From Pedobacter sp. Leaf250 (GTDB taxonomy: Bacteria > Bacteroidota > Bacteroidia > Sphingobacteriales > Sphingobacteriaceae), in NCBI RefSeq assembly GCF_920984735.1, contig NZ_CAKLBU010000028.1, forward strand, positions 1 to 55,197: 55,197 nt of DNA. Reading direction: 5' to 3'. Made by a program: the position numbers and the translations under genes. Position 1 is the first letter of the stretch. Each line of letters opens with the position of its first letter. Under the pieces are notes generated by a model. That model was not told the origin of the DNA and did no database searches. It saw nothing but the letters and a program-made list of their open reading frames with translations. Shown in pieces: positions 24,779 through 33,710 of the stretch.

Positions 24779-27700
24779 TCAATTCGCATACACAAACCAA
24801 TTTCTGTTTGATTCATCTATAAAGTTTAATTGTAGGTTTTGCTTTACGTTTCCAAGAGAAATATTAGATTTAAAAATAATTTTGTCTTGGGTTGTTTTAG
24901 TTACATCTCCGAAAAGAATCTCTATTTTTTCTATATCAGATGTTCCGTTCAATACAAAATAACCCTCTCCGCTGAAATTAGTTGAAATGTGCAATTCAGA
25001 ATCTTCTTCTTCAATTCTTACTCGTGGATTTTCATTGTTGTAATAACGTCTATCTACTACAATTTTTGAAAAAATATCTTTATGCTCATTTCCCAATAAA
25101 TTCACAAGTAACCTTCTATCTGCTTCCGTAGGACAAACAATTTCAAAATCGTTTAACTCTTCATCTTTAAAAGAAAGTTCGTCTTTTACCAAAAACTCTT
25201 GTTGCGAATAGTTCATATAATTTTCTAAACCGTCACCTATGACAGAATATAAATATTGAAAATTAAACTTGTCAATCATTTGTTCAACAGCTTTAAATTT
25301 TGTTGCTCCTTTTTGCATATTACCGTTACTAACACAACATTTACTTTCATTTTTGTAAAGAACTTCTTTTAATGAAAAACGAAAGAAAATAGGTAGCGGA
25401 CATTTTGGAAAACCTAGGTTTCGGGCTTTGTCAAAAAACTTGTCTGTTGTATTTTTTCCTAAAAATTCATTATAAAATTGCGTTGGTGTATTCGGTCTGA
25501 AATAAAAGCGTGCATAATCGTGAGCATCGTCTCTGCGGTGAACAACATTGCCTGCAGCATCGCTTTTTCTTGCTGCTGTATTTCGGCTTTGAATTTTTCT
25601 GGTTTTAATTATTTCTACAGCATTGTCAATATGTGCAAAGTGATAGATACTACCTTTCCAATGAGAGTACTGTTTATCAATTCTATCAACGAAATTTAAA
25701 ATCGGGGAATTTTCAATTTCATCCTCTATATAGTTGCCTAAAAGTTCCTCAATTCGTTTGTTTTGTTTCAGCGAAGTCCAATTCCAAAACTGTTTAAAAT
25801 CTTGAATACTTTTTTTTGTAAAATCCATATTGGTGTTTGATGAAATCAAATTCCAATCTAAATATTTTTTGAATTGGTTTAGAATTTGATTGTTCAATGT
25901 CAGTTTACTTGATTCACATATAAAATGCCAATTCCATTTGTCCGCAAAACGTTCAATGAAATCAATATCATCAAAATTGATTTTCGTATTTTTCGTAATG
26001 CTTTTCCAATGCCATTTATTTTCAAATTTGGCAAGTAGTTCTTTTGTCGGATCTAAACTCGAATGTTGCGATAAATGTGCCCAATCTAAATCAAAATCTT
26101 TAGTAAGCGTAAGAATTTCGATGGTTGGTAAAAATGTTTTGTGCCGTGAAACAGTTTTCCAATTCCAGTTTTTTTCTTTCGTTTTTTCAATAAATCCAAA
26201 GTCAAATTCAAGATTTAGATTTTCCGATAAATGAGCCCAATCCCAATCTTTTTCTAACAATTGTAAAAGCATTACATTGGTAATGTCTATCTTTTTCCGC
26301 TTAGAAATGGCTTTCCAATACCAATTTTTGTCTTTAAGTTCAAGAATGAGTTCATTTGAAATGTCTGCCTTTTCATTTGCAGATAAACTTTGCCAATCCC
26401 AATTTCTGTCTTTGGTTGAAAGAATAAAATTGCTATCAATATTGATGTCTAAACGTTTAGATAAAGTCTCAAAGTTTATTTTAGGAAATTGTTTGGCAAC
26501 TTGTTCTAAATACTTTTCATTGTCCTTTTTTTGCCTTGTTAGAAACCCGCCAAACTCGGTTAAATACTCCCAATCCCAATTTTCGTCTTTATACTTTTGT
26601 AATAGAAGCCTGTTGTAATTAATATTTCTATTTTGAGTTAAAATTTGCCAATCCCAGTTGTCAATAAATTTTTTTAAATAATGGTCAATGTTGTTAAACC
26701 ACTCTTTACCATTATTCCAATTACTTGGATTAAATTTCTTCTGAATGGCATTGCTTTCAGATAAAATAGACCAATTTATTTTTTGTCGGAATTTGTTAAG
26801 AGTAGAAATGTCTGTCGGGAAATATTTATTATTTGCAATGAAATCCCAATCCCATTCAAAAACTTGGAAGTCGTTCGTTGTCTCAACAATTGGAAACAAT
26901 AATTCAAATGGAATTTTAGCCGTTATGTCTCTCCATATATCTTTTCGTATTTCGGGTTGTACGATCGACAAACAAGCTGCAATTCTTGGAAGTTGCTTAT
27001 CCATTACAAGCTCGTTTTCCACGCTGAATACTTCTTTTATTAAAAATTTCCAATCAATGAAACGAGCAAAATCTTCTAAATTATCAAGAATAGTTTCTTT
27101 GTCAAGTTTACGGGATGCTATTTTCCAGTCCCATTTTTCAAATAAAACATCATCATCAAAGCTGTCAATGATTGCGTCTTCATCAATGTTTTCTGTAATA
27201 AAAGTCCAATCCCAAGGGAAATGATTATTTGCAATAATGTAGTCTTGTTGTTCCTTCCGTGTTAGAGATTTCCAAAATTCAATTTGCTTTTCGTTGTCTA
27301 ACGTATCGTGAAATGCTTCTAAGTTTTTGTTCCAAAATGAAATATCAAAAGTTGAATTAGATAGGATTTCGTTCCAAACCAAATTCCCTGAAAATGAAAA
27401 ATTGCCTACAAAAGCACCCTCAATAAATGTCGTGTTGTCAATCAGATTCTTGTTTTTTGACATACCTAGCCAATTCCAGGCAAAATCTGGGAATTCTTCG
27501 ATTAGATGGTAATCTGAAATATGTTGGCTTACATTTAAAAATCCTTTGTCTGACGTAATGCGTCTATTATACTTTTCAAAAATTAATTTATTCCATTCAA
27601 AATTATCGTTCGTATCAAAACCTTGTATGTAGATTTTTGTTTCCCATTGTATTAGATTTTGTTCCTCAAAAAAGTCAATTAGGTCTAATGTCCAAAGGTA

Positions 27701-29260
27701 TTTTTGATGTGCAATTACAAAATTGTCAGGCAAATACTTTTTTAAATGGGCTTTAAACGATTCGTCTTTCAAACAATGGGCTGTAATTTCTTTGTTGTTG
27801 AAAAAACGATTTAATACTATATGCCAATCTAATTTGCTTGCAAGTCCTGAAATGTTTTTATATAAAAAATTAAGATTAATTTCTTCCGAAATAAATTTCC
27901 AATTCCATTCTTTTGAAATTAGTATTTCAAGTCTATCTCGGTATTTGATAAACGTATTTTTAAAAATTTCATTTTTGCTTACCGTTATAACATAAAAATC
28001 CCAAGAAAAATCTTCAATGTGTTCCTCTATAAAATTATCAGGAAGATTTTTTGACAAATAATTCCAATCCCAATCACGGTGTTTAAGTTCTAAATTAAAA
28101 AGTATCGATGTTACAAGTTCACTTTCTTTTTGCGAAAGTTCTTCAAAATCCCAGTCATAATGCTCAATATTTTCTTTGATAAATTTATCATCAAATCTTT
28201 CTGTTAGTATAGTCCAATTCCAATATTCAGCATATCGTTGTATAACCAATTTAATTTTTTCAATTGGTGCATTGAGGGAAATGGCGCTCCAAATACTTCC
28301 ATCTCCGTATTTATGGAACAGTTCAAAAACAGTTTTATCACTCCAGTCAACTTTTTGACTTTCTGCTAGTTCTTTCCAATTCCATAAGTCAATGTATGTT
28401 TCAATATCTTGTGCATTAATAGAGCTTTTATCTGATAGAATATGATGATACATCGCTTTGCGTATCAATTCGCTTTTTAATTTCTCATTTTCGGGCAAAT
28501 TTATTAACGTTTCAATCTGAGGTTTATCAATGCCTGATTTGTAAAATGAAAACTTTAAAACGTTATCAAATATATTAATGTCACACTGCAAGGTAATTGG
28601 TTTGTAACTGATATCCAGATGATTTTCAATAACTTTAACGACTTCGGTTTTATAATTTATTTCCGAACCATTTACAACAACATCGATAACCTGAGTTTTG
28701 TGATTGAATTTCGGGTTTTCTATTAAGTCAACAATTTCACCTAAGTAAATATCGTTTTCGAAAAGTTGAAATTGAATTTTTTGTTTCAATTCAAGATCAT
28801 CGAATGTTTTTTTTGTCGTTTCTCTTTCGTGAGATAATCTATTTTCTAAATCAAATACACTTTTGAATGAAAAATCAAAGTTTTCGCCATTAGCTGTTTG
28901 GTTTTCAAATACTTCGGCTGTTGCAAAATAGTATTTGTATTTCAACTTACTTTGTAAGGCTTCTTGTCCGAAATCTGTTAAATGAATTATTTCTTGATTT
29001 ATCGTAATCAAGTTGTATTCAGTAAGATCTTTTAAGTAAATGTTCAAAATATCTCTTTCAGCCAAATCTTGTAGGTTGAAACCTAGCAGAATTCCTAATT
29101 CTGAAAAATTGATTTCATTTCCTTTTGCATTGATGATTGAACAAAAAATTTCATCAATTTGATTGATGTTAAACGCTTTTCTATATCGAATTTGGTAAGA
29201 AGTGGCTTTGACATACCATTCAAACGGAAATGATGCGTATGTTGTTTTAGTGCTACCCAT
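24779..29260 (-). CDS. giant Trp-repeat protein with C-terminal DarT ADP-ribosyltransferase domain, 1493 aa
   Basis: Three regions. Residues ~1-110 look like winged-helix DNA binding (NQIDEIFCSIINAKGNEINF, then LTEYNLITINQEIIHLTDFG). Residues ~295-1160 hold about 28 degenerate repeats of ~24-37 residues, each carrying a W-x-W-x-x-(I/L)-(S/T) motif (DWDWNYLSKN, EWNWKFISEE, NWDWQSLSAN, KWHWKSITKN). Residues ~1200-1390 are a DarT (DUF4433) domain: HFAHIDNAVEII, DYARFYFRPNTP, CPLPIFFRF, and QEFLVKDELSF with the likely catalytic Glu near 1354. Ordinary DarT is ~210 residues and modifies thymidine in ssDNA. Here it is appended to a very long repeat array of a kind used for sensing or scaffolding. 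It overlaps the helicase gene by 8 bp and precedes the DarG gene. Confidence 0.85.
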   Translation of the reverse strand: MGSTKTTYASFPFEWYVKATSYQIRYRKAFNINQIDEIFCSIINAKGNEINFSELGILLGFNLQDLAERDILNIYLKDLTEYNLITINQEIIHLTDFGQEALQSKLKYKYYFATAEVFENQTANGENFDFSFKSVFDLENRLSHERETTKKTFDDLELKQKIQFQLFENDIYLGEIVDLIENPKFNHKTQVIDVVVNGSEINYKTEVVKVIENHLDISYKPITLQCDINIFDNVLKFSFYKSGIDKPQIETLINLPENEKLKSELIRKAMYHHILSDKSSINAQDIETYIDLWNWKELAESQKVDWSDKTVFELFHKYGDGSIWSAISLNAPIEKIKLVIQRYAEYWNWTILTERFDDKFIKENIEHYDWDFEELSQKESELVTSILFNLELKHRDWDWNYLSKNLPDNFIEEHIEDFSWDFYVITVSKNEIFKNTFIKYRDRLEILISKEWNWKFISEEINLNFLYKNISGLASKLDWHIVLNRFFNNKEITAHCLKDESFKAHLKKYLPDNFVIAHQKYLWTLDLIDFFEEQNLIQWETKIYIQGFDTNDNFEWNKLIFEKYNRRITSDKGFLNVSQHISDYHLIEEFPDFAWNWLGMSKNKNLIDNTTFIEGAFVGNFSFSGNLVWNEILSNSTFDISFWNKNLEAFHDTLDNEKQIEFWKSLTRKEQQDYIIANNHFPWDWTFITENIDEDAIIDSFDDDVLFEKWDWKIASRKLDKETILDNLEDFARFIDWKFLIKEVFSVENELVMDKQLPRIAACLSIVQPEIRKDIWRDITAKIPFELLFPIVETTNDFQVFEWDWDFIANNKYFPTDISTLNKFRQKINWSILSESNAIQKKFNPSNWNNGKEWFNNIDHYLKKFIDNWDWQILTQNRNINYNRLLLQKYKDENWDWEYLTEFGGFLTRQKKDNEKYLEQVAKQFPKINFETLSKRLDINIDSNFILSTKDRNWDWQSLSANEKADISNELILELKDKNWYWKAISKRKKIDITNVMLLQLLEKDWDWAHLSENLNLEFDFGFIEKTKEKNWNWKTVSRHKTFLPTIEILTLTKDFDLDWAHLSQHSSLDPTKELLAKFENKWHWKSITKNTKINFDDIDFIERFADKWNWHFICESSKLTLNNQILNQFKKYLDWNLISSNTNMDFTKKSIQDFKQFWNWTSLKQNKRIEELLGNYIEDEIENSPILNFVDRIDKQYSHWKGSIYHFAHIDNAVEIIKTRKIQSRNTAARKSDAAGNVVHRRDDAHDYARFYFRPNTPTQFYNEFLGKNTTDKFFDKARNLGFPKCPLPIFFRFSLKEVLYKNESKCCVSNGNMQKGATKFKAVEQMIDKFNFQYLYSVIGDGLENYMNYSQQEFLVKDELSFKDEELNDFEIVCPTEADRRLLVNLLGNEHKDIFSKIVVDRRYYNNENPRVRIEEEDSELHISTNFSGEGYFVLNGTSDIEKIEILFGDVTKTTQDKIIFKSNISLGNVKQNLQLNFIDESNRNWFVYAN

Positions 29261-32200
29261 TTTGTTCTACTTCGTTTTGTAATTCCTCTGCACTAATTAT
29301 TTTTCCGTTTTGTTTAATAGTATCAAATACATTTTTGTAAATGTCTTTTCTGCAAAAGTGGTCACTATTTCCAACAACAATAAGCAATCGTCTCGCTCTC
29401 GACAAGGCAACATTTAAACGATTAGGTGATTCTGCAAAACCTAAACTTTCTTGTGATGGAAACCCTATGTCACCGTAAATTTCATCGGCTTGTTGCCCTT
29501 GAAAAGATGCAAGTTTGTTACTTCGTACCATTGAAACAATAAGTATGTTTCTTTCCATTCCTTGAAACCTATCCACTGTACTCAACCGAATTGGAACTTC
29601 ATTATGGTTTTCCTTCAGCATTTTGTTGATGTAGTTAATTTGCTTCCCATAAAAACTGATAAGTCCAATTTGTTTTTCTTCTAGACTTTGGTTCGACAAC
29701 CATTTGTCTAATTCACTTTTCCCTTCGCTGCTTTTTAGTACAGTCAGAATGTTGTCAATAGCTTCAATTTCTCCAAAATTTACCCTTGATGTTCCTTCCT
29801 TAATTTCGGGCGTGGTCACGTTTACCCAAATTGTATGTATTTCGGGAGTGATGATGTTTTTGAATTTTAATCCGTGATATCTTGAATTCCATTTACCAAA
29901 TAAATTATGAAAAGTTTCTTCTAACGGTAAACCGCAATTCAAACCGCCGTCTTCTTTGTAAAATTGTGCAATTGCTTCATTGATTGCGGGGTGCATTCGG
30001 TATTGTGTATCAAAAGTTCCTTTTATGCTATTATCAATGTTTAAAAACAATCTTTCAAACTGTGATATTTCAAATTCTTTCTTCGAAAGTGTTTCGGCTA
30101 ATTGCTTTTCACCTATTGAAATAAGTAAATCTTTAATTTCTTCTCCGTCAATCATTGGCGGTAATTGTCTGTGGTCACCCACGATAACAGATTTTTTACC
30201 ATATAAAACTGGTAAAGCTAGCTCTGGTGGTGTTGCTTTGCTTGCTTCGTCCATAATTACAGTATCGAAACTTATTTCTACTCTATAGCAATGATTTTTT
30301 GCAGATTTATCTGAAAAACTTTTCTCGTAATCTTTTCTTTCAAATACGTTCAAATATGAGCGGAAAAAAGAAGTCCATTTGTTTTCTGAATTTAGTTTTC
30401 CGATAGAACTTCCCGTTGCACCAATCAGATTTACATATTCTAAATATTTATCCGCAAATAATTTTTTAGTTGCATCACTTGGGTTTTGCAAATGATTTTT
30501 CCATTTATCTAATGCTGAGTCTATTTCTTCATCCTCTTGATTTGAAATCCTATTTGTAATATTATTTACCCAATGTGAAACTGTATTGTTTTGTGTAGAG
30601 TTACCTTTCCGCCAATTATCAATGGCTTCTAATGAATAAAAATATCCTTCTGACTCTAAGTTTTTGGTATTTCCAAAACGAATAGGTTTTACTACATTAT
30701 TCTCATTGTTTTTTAATCTGTCAATAGCATTATCTACAGCAAGGTTGGCTTCAGAAGTTAAAAGAATTTTTTGTTTTTGCTCCTTTCTGATGTGTTGCCA
30801 AATTATTTCGGCAATCGCAGTTGATTTACCCGTTCCCGGGGGGCCTTGTATCAAAGCCAATTCTTCGGCATAAAGCGATTTGAAAACAGCTTGTCTTTGT
30901 GATTCGTTTAGTGTTTTTGAAAAAAGATTATTTTCAAAATCCTGCCATTCTTCACTAGATCTGTTCAGTAAGTAATTTATATTTTCAATGGTTTTAGCTT
31001 TTGATGAATCATACAGAAATACTTTTGCATTATCGTTGGGCAATTTAGTTTTTTCATCGTCAAGTTTTAAAACTGTATCTTCTAATCGTTTTATTTTATC
31101 CTTGTCTCCTTTTAAATCTGGAAAAATGGCTTTTACCTTTTCTTCCGAAATGTTCTCTTTTACCTCTTCGAGCCTTTCTTCATCCGCTACAAAATACAAA
31201 TCAGGGTAATCTACTTTTTGTAGTTTGCCTAAATAGAGTTTCTCTTTTAAGGTTCCAAAATAAAAATCCTCTCTCAAAAGTTTTGATAGCTTTTCTTCTT
31301 CCTGTTCAACTTTCAATTCAAAATTCTCTTCGCAAAGGTATTTTTCTTGAAACGTATCGTTTATCGTGTAGGTGAAAGCTTTTGAATCAATAAAATAATC
31401 ATCTAACTGGTTGATTAACCGTGAAAGTGTTTCTGTTTTATTTCCTGTATGATAGAATTGACGAAATATTAATTTTTCCCCATTTGAAATTAATTTTGTG
31501 TTTAGGCTTGGAACTTCTCTTTTTAGATTAGCTTGCAAATCATGCAAGCCTGTTTCAAATTTGATGTTGAATTTGTATCTGTGATATTCGCCCCTGTCGT
31601 AAATATCAAAGAAAGAAAATGATTTTACGAAGTTTAATTTTTCAGTTAGTTCATCTTCAGTTTCAAAATCAAATGAAATGGTTCTGTGTGCTTGGCTTAT
31701 CTGAAAATTATTTCCATGAATTTCGGTGAATAATCTGTTCCAAAATACATCTTCATCCCTTTCAAGTTCGTCAATACCTTTGTCCAGCTTTCTAAAATCA
31801 AAAGTATAATCAGTTGAATAGGAAAATTCAAAAGGATTGTCAGGAAAATACCATTCCAAAGAACGCTTTAATCGAAATGCTTCAAAATTCAAATTTGACT
31901 CTTGTGTTTCATAGAATTTACTGTCATAATCAAAATAGAGGCAGTTGCCCTGTGGTTTAGATAATGTGATTCCAATTTTTGATAATTTTTCAATCTTTTG
32001 TTTTAAAATTTCGGCATTTTGAAAAGTAAAAACCAAACGGTTTCCACGCTTAGTCAATCCAAAATGATTTTCAAATATTTCGTAAATGTTCTGATGTAAT
32101 TCACCAACTACGGTTATCTTATTGTCTTTTTGAGATATTTCATTCTTTTTATAAAAAGAGGAGACAAGAAATGAAATCGATGGTTTTATTTGAAAAACTG

Positions 32201-32909
32201 CACCAGCTTTTTTATTGAAATTAAGTCCTTGAATTTGGATTGTTTTCTTCCATTCGTCTAAGGTTAAAAATATCTGTCCTGAATTTTTAAAGTGATAGCT
32301 TGTGGGAAGTTCACCAATTACGTTTTTCAATTCATCTTTGGTGTTGTTTTGTAGCCCTGTTATTTTGCCTTCAATAACAGGGTTTTCGTTAAAGTCAATG
32401 TAACAGATTTCAGCGAGTTCTTTTAGCTTTGCAAGTTTTTCAGTTGTAATATTGCCAGTATTTGCAACACTTGTCTGAATATATCCGCTATTAAAATCAA
32501 AGTCTTCGACTTTGAAAACTTGCTCAACTTCTTTCTTGAATACATGCTTGAATATTTCTTGGTCAACAGATAGATTTAATTTCAATCCATTAAGTTGAAC
32601 TGATTTTGATGTGTCAATTCCAATCGGTTTAGATTTGTGTTCTAATATTTTTGATTGAGCGGTAATGTATTTTTTCCAAATGTCTTTATCACTAGTTTTT
32701 ATTTCAGGTTTTAGTCTGTAACCCTTCGTGCCCTGATTTAATGGCTTCTCGGAGAATTCTTGTAATATTTTATTGTAAATATTCTCGTCGATTTTAGTTG
32801 TCGGCCTGTTTTCAATTTTAATTCCATTGTTATCCAAAAAATCAACAATTACTCGAATACTTATATTAAGTTCCTGTGCTACTTTAAATAAAATTTTTCC
32901 TATTGCCAT
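29253..32909 (-). CDS. SF1 (Upf1/DNA2-like) helicase with IF2-N-like domain, 1218 aa
   Basis: First gene of the DarTG operon. Residues ~1-55 match the IF2-N fold (ILFKVAQELNISIRVIVDFL, NGIKIENRPTTKIDENIY), seen in bacterial IF-2 and in some defence proteins. Residues ~60-680 are a long, unassigned region. The helicase core follows: Walker A QGPPGTGKST (~690), motif II VIMDEASKA (~886), motif III VGDHRQLPPM, motif V STVDRFQGMERN and motif VI RLNVALSRARR (~1168). It is a DNA or RNA translocase with the AAA_12 type C terminus. It overlaps the giant DarT gene by 8 bp, which argues for a shared function. The partner could present ssDNA to DarT; that is inference. Confidence 0.87.
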   Translation of the reverse strand: MAIGKILFKVAQELNISIRVIVDFLDNNGIKIENRPTTKIDENIYNKILQEFSEKPLNQGTKGYRLKPEIKTSDKDIWKKYITAQSKILEHKSKPIGIDTSKSVQLNGLKLNLSVDQEIFKHVFKKEVEQVFKVEDFDFNSGYIQTSVANTGNITTEKLAKLKELAEICYIDFNENPVIEGKITGLQNNTKDELKNVIGELPTSYHFKNSGQIFLTLDEWKKTIQIQGLNFNKKAGAVFQIKPSISFLVSSFYKKNEISQKDNKITVVGELHQNIYEIFENHFGLTKRGNRLVFTFQNAEILKQKIEKLSKIGITLSKPQGNCLYFDYDSKFYETQESNLNFEAFRLKRSLEWYFPDNPFEFSYSTDYTFDFRKLDKGIDELERDEDVFWNRLFTEIHGNNFQISQAHRTISFDFETEDELTEKLNFVKSFSFFDIYDRGEYHRYKFNIKFETGLHDLQANLKREVPSLNTKLISNGEKLIFRQFYHTGNKTETLSRLINQLDDYFIDSKAFTYTINDTFQEKYLCEENFELKVEQEEEKLSKLLREDFYFGTLKEKLYLGKLQKVDYPDLYFVADEERLEEVKENISEEKVKAIFPDLKGDKDKIKRLEDTVLKLDDEKTKLPNDNAKVFLYDSSKAKTIENINYLLNRSSEEWQDFENNLFSKTLNESQRQAVFKSLYAEELALIQGPPGTGKSTAIAEIIWQHIRKEQKQKILLTSEANLAVDNAIDRLKNNENNVVKPIRFGNTKNLESEGYFYSLEAIDNWRKGNSTQNNTVSHWVNNITNRISNQEDEEIDSALDKWKNHLQNPSDATKKLFADKYLEYVNLIGATGSSIGKLNSENKWTSFFRSYLNVFERKDYEKSFSDKSAKNHCYRVEISFDTVIMDEASKATPPELALPVLYGKKSVIVGDHRQLPPMIDGEEIKDLLISIGEKQLAETLSKKEFEISQFERLFLNIDNSIKGTFDTQYRMHPAINEAIAQFYKEDGGLNCGLPLEETFHNLFGKWNSRYHGLKFKNIITPEIHTIWVNVTTPEIKEGTSRVNFGEIEAIDNILTVLKSSEGKSELDKWLSNQSLEEKQIGLISFYGKQINYINKMLKENHNEVPIRLSTVDRFQGMERNILIVSMVRSNKLASFQGQQADEIYGDIGFPSQESLGFAESPNRLNVALSRARRLLIVVGNSDHFCRKDIYKNVFDTIKQNGKIISAEELQNEVEQNG

Positions 32910-33206
32910 TTTAAATTAGACTAATTGCGGTTGTTAATATAAAATTTTTCTATTCGTTATTTATTAAAGCTTGGAAATTTTACATCGGATTACGAACTGC
33001 AATCGAGATTAGTTACATGACAATATTTTTTATGATAAAAAGTAACTAATTGCAATTTAACATTCCAGCTGGTATTTAATTTTAATTTTTCAGGTTGAGT
33101 TAATTATAAAATACACACCTCACCTCCAAGGTGTAAAATCAAAAACCTAATACCTCCTAAATTTGCCTTTGTTACAGCACTGAAGCTGTGATTCAAATAA
33201 AGGCTT
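32910..33206. other. AT-rich divergent promoter region between the two defence operons
   Basis: Intergenic DNA upstream of the leftward helicase operon. TAAATTTG at 33158-33165 matches a -7 box for rightward transcription, but no good -33 element is seen. No gene here. Confidence 0.4.
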
Positions 33207-33359
33207 ATGTTATCATCAATTTCTTGGCTGCAGTACTTGTCAGCCTTAGCCATTCTGGCCACTGGATATTATTCCGTCATTATTTTCATTTATCACAGAA
33301 TGGGGAACTTTTCTATACTTTTTTGCAGAAAAAGAAATGCAGCTCAACCATCCCAATAG
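33207..33359 (+). CDS. small membrane ORF, possible conjugative-element remnant, 50 aa
   Basis: ATG at 33207 gives MLSSISWLQYLSALAILATG YYSVIIFIYHRM, one hydrophobic helix followed by a basic tail. Short proteins with this MxSSISW...YY start occur beside DUF4134/TraE-type genes in Bacteroidota conjugative elements, but the neighbouring tra genes are absent here. The rest of the gap (33360-33710) reads ~20-residue pieces with stops and looks like decayed element DNA. The eight-gene operon starts at 33711. Family by recollection only. Confidence 0.35.
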   Translation: MLSSISWLQYLSALAILATGYYSVIIFIYHRMGNFSILFCRKRNAAQPSQ

Positions 33360-33710
33360 AGTGAGTTACATAAGAAATTGCTGATGAAATGATGGCGAAC
33401 CTGGGCATCGAAGTATTTGATCATATTAGTATAGTCAATGAGTATTAAATTCTGTTGCAGTTGAAATGGGAGGATAAAGAGGGGGTTATATATACAGAGT
33501 TGTAGGATTACGGTTTCCAGTAAATTATTTTATTAATATTATGTATTCTTGTGCTTGCGTTACATTTTCTTTTAAATTACTACCAGAATTAATGAAGGGT
33601 TTTAAAGAAAATAATACACCCATTTTAGGGGTTTAATATGTCAAAAACTTATTTAGTCAAAAAAGAATTACTTTTATAACCACCTTAAAGAATAAAACCA
33701 ACAATAATTA

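Noticed and set aside
25478..28358. Several plus-strand ORFs of 60-159 codons opposite the giant DarT gene
   Set aside because: They are antisense shadows of the Trp-repeat coding frame, with low-complexity Ser/Phe-rich translations.
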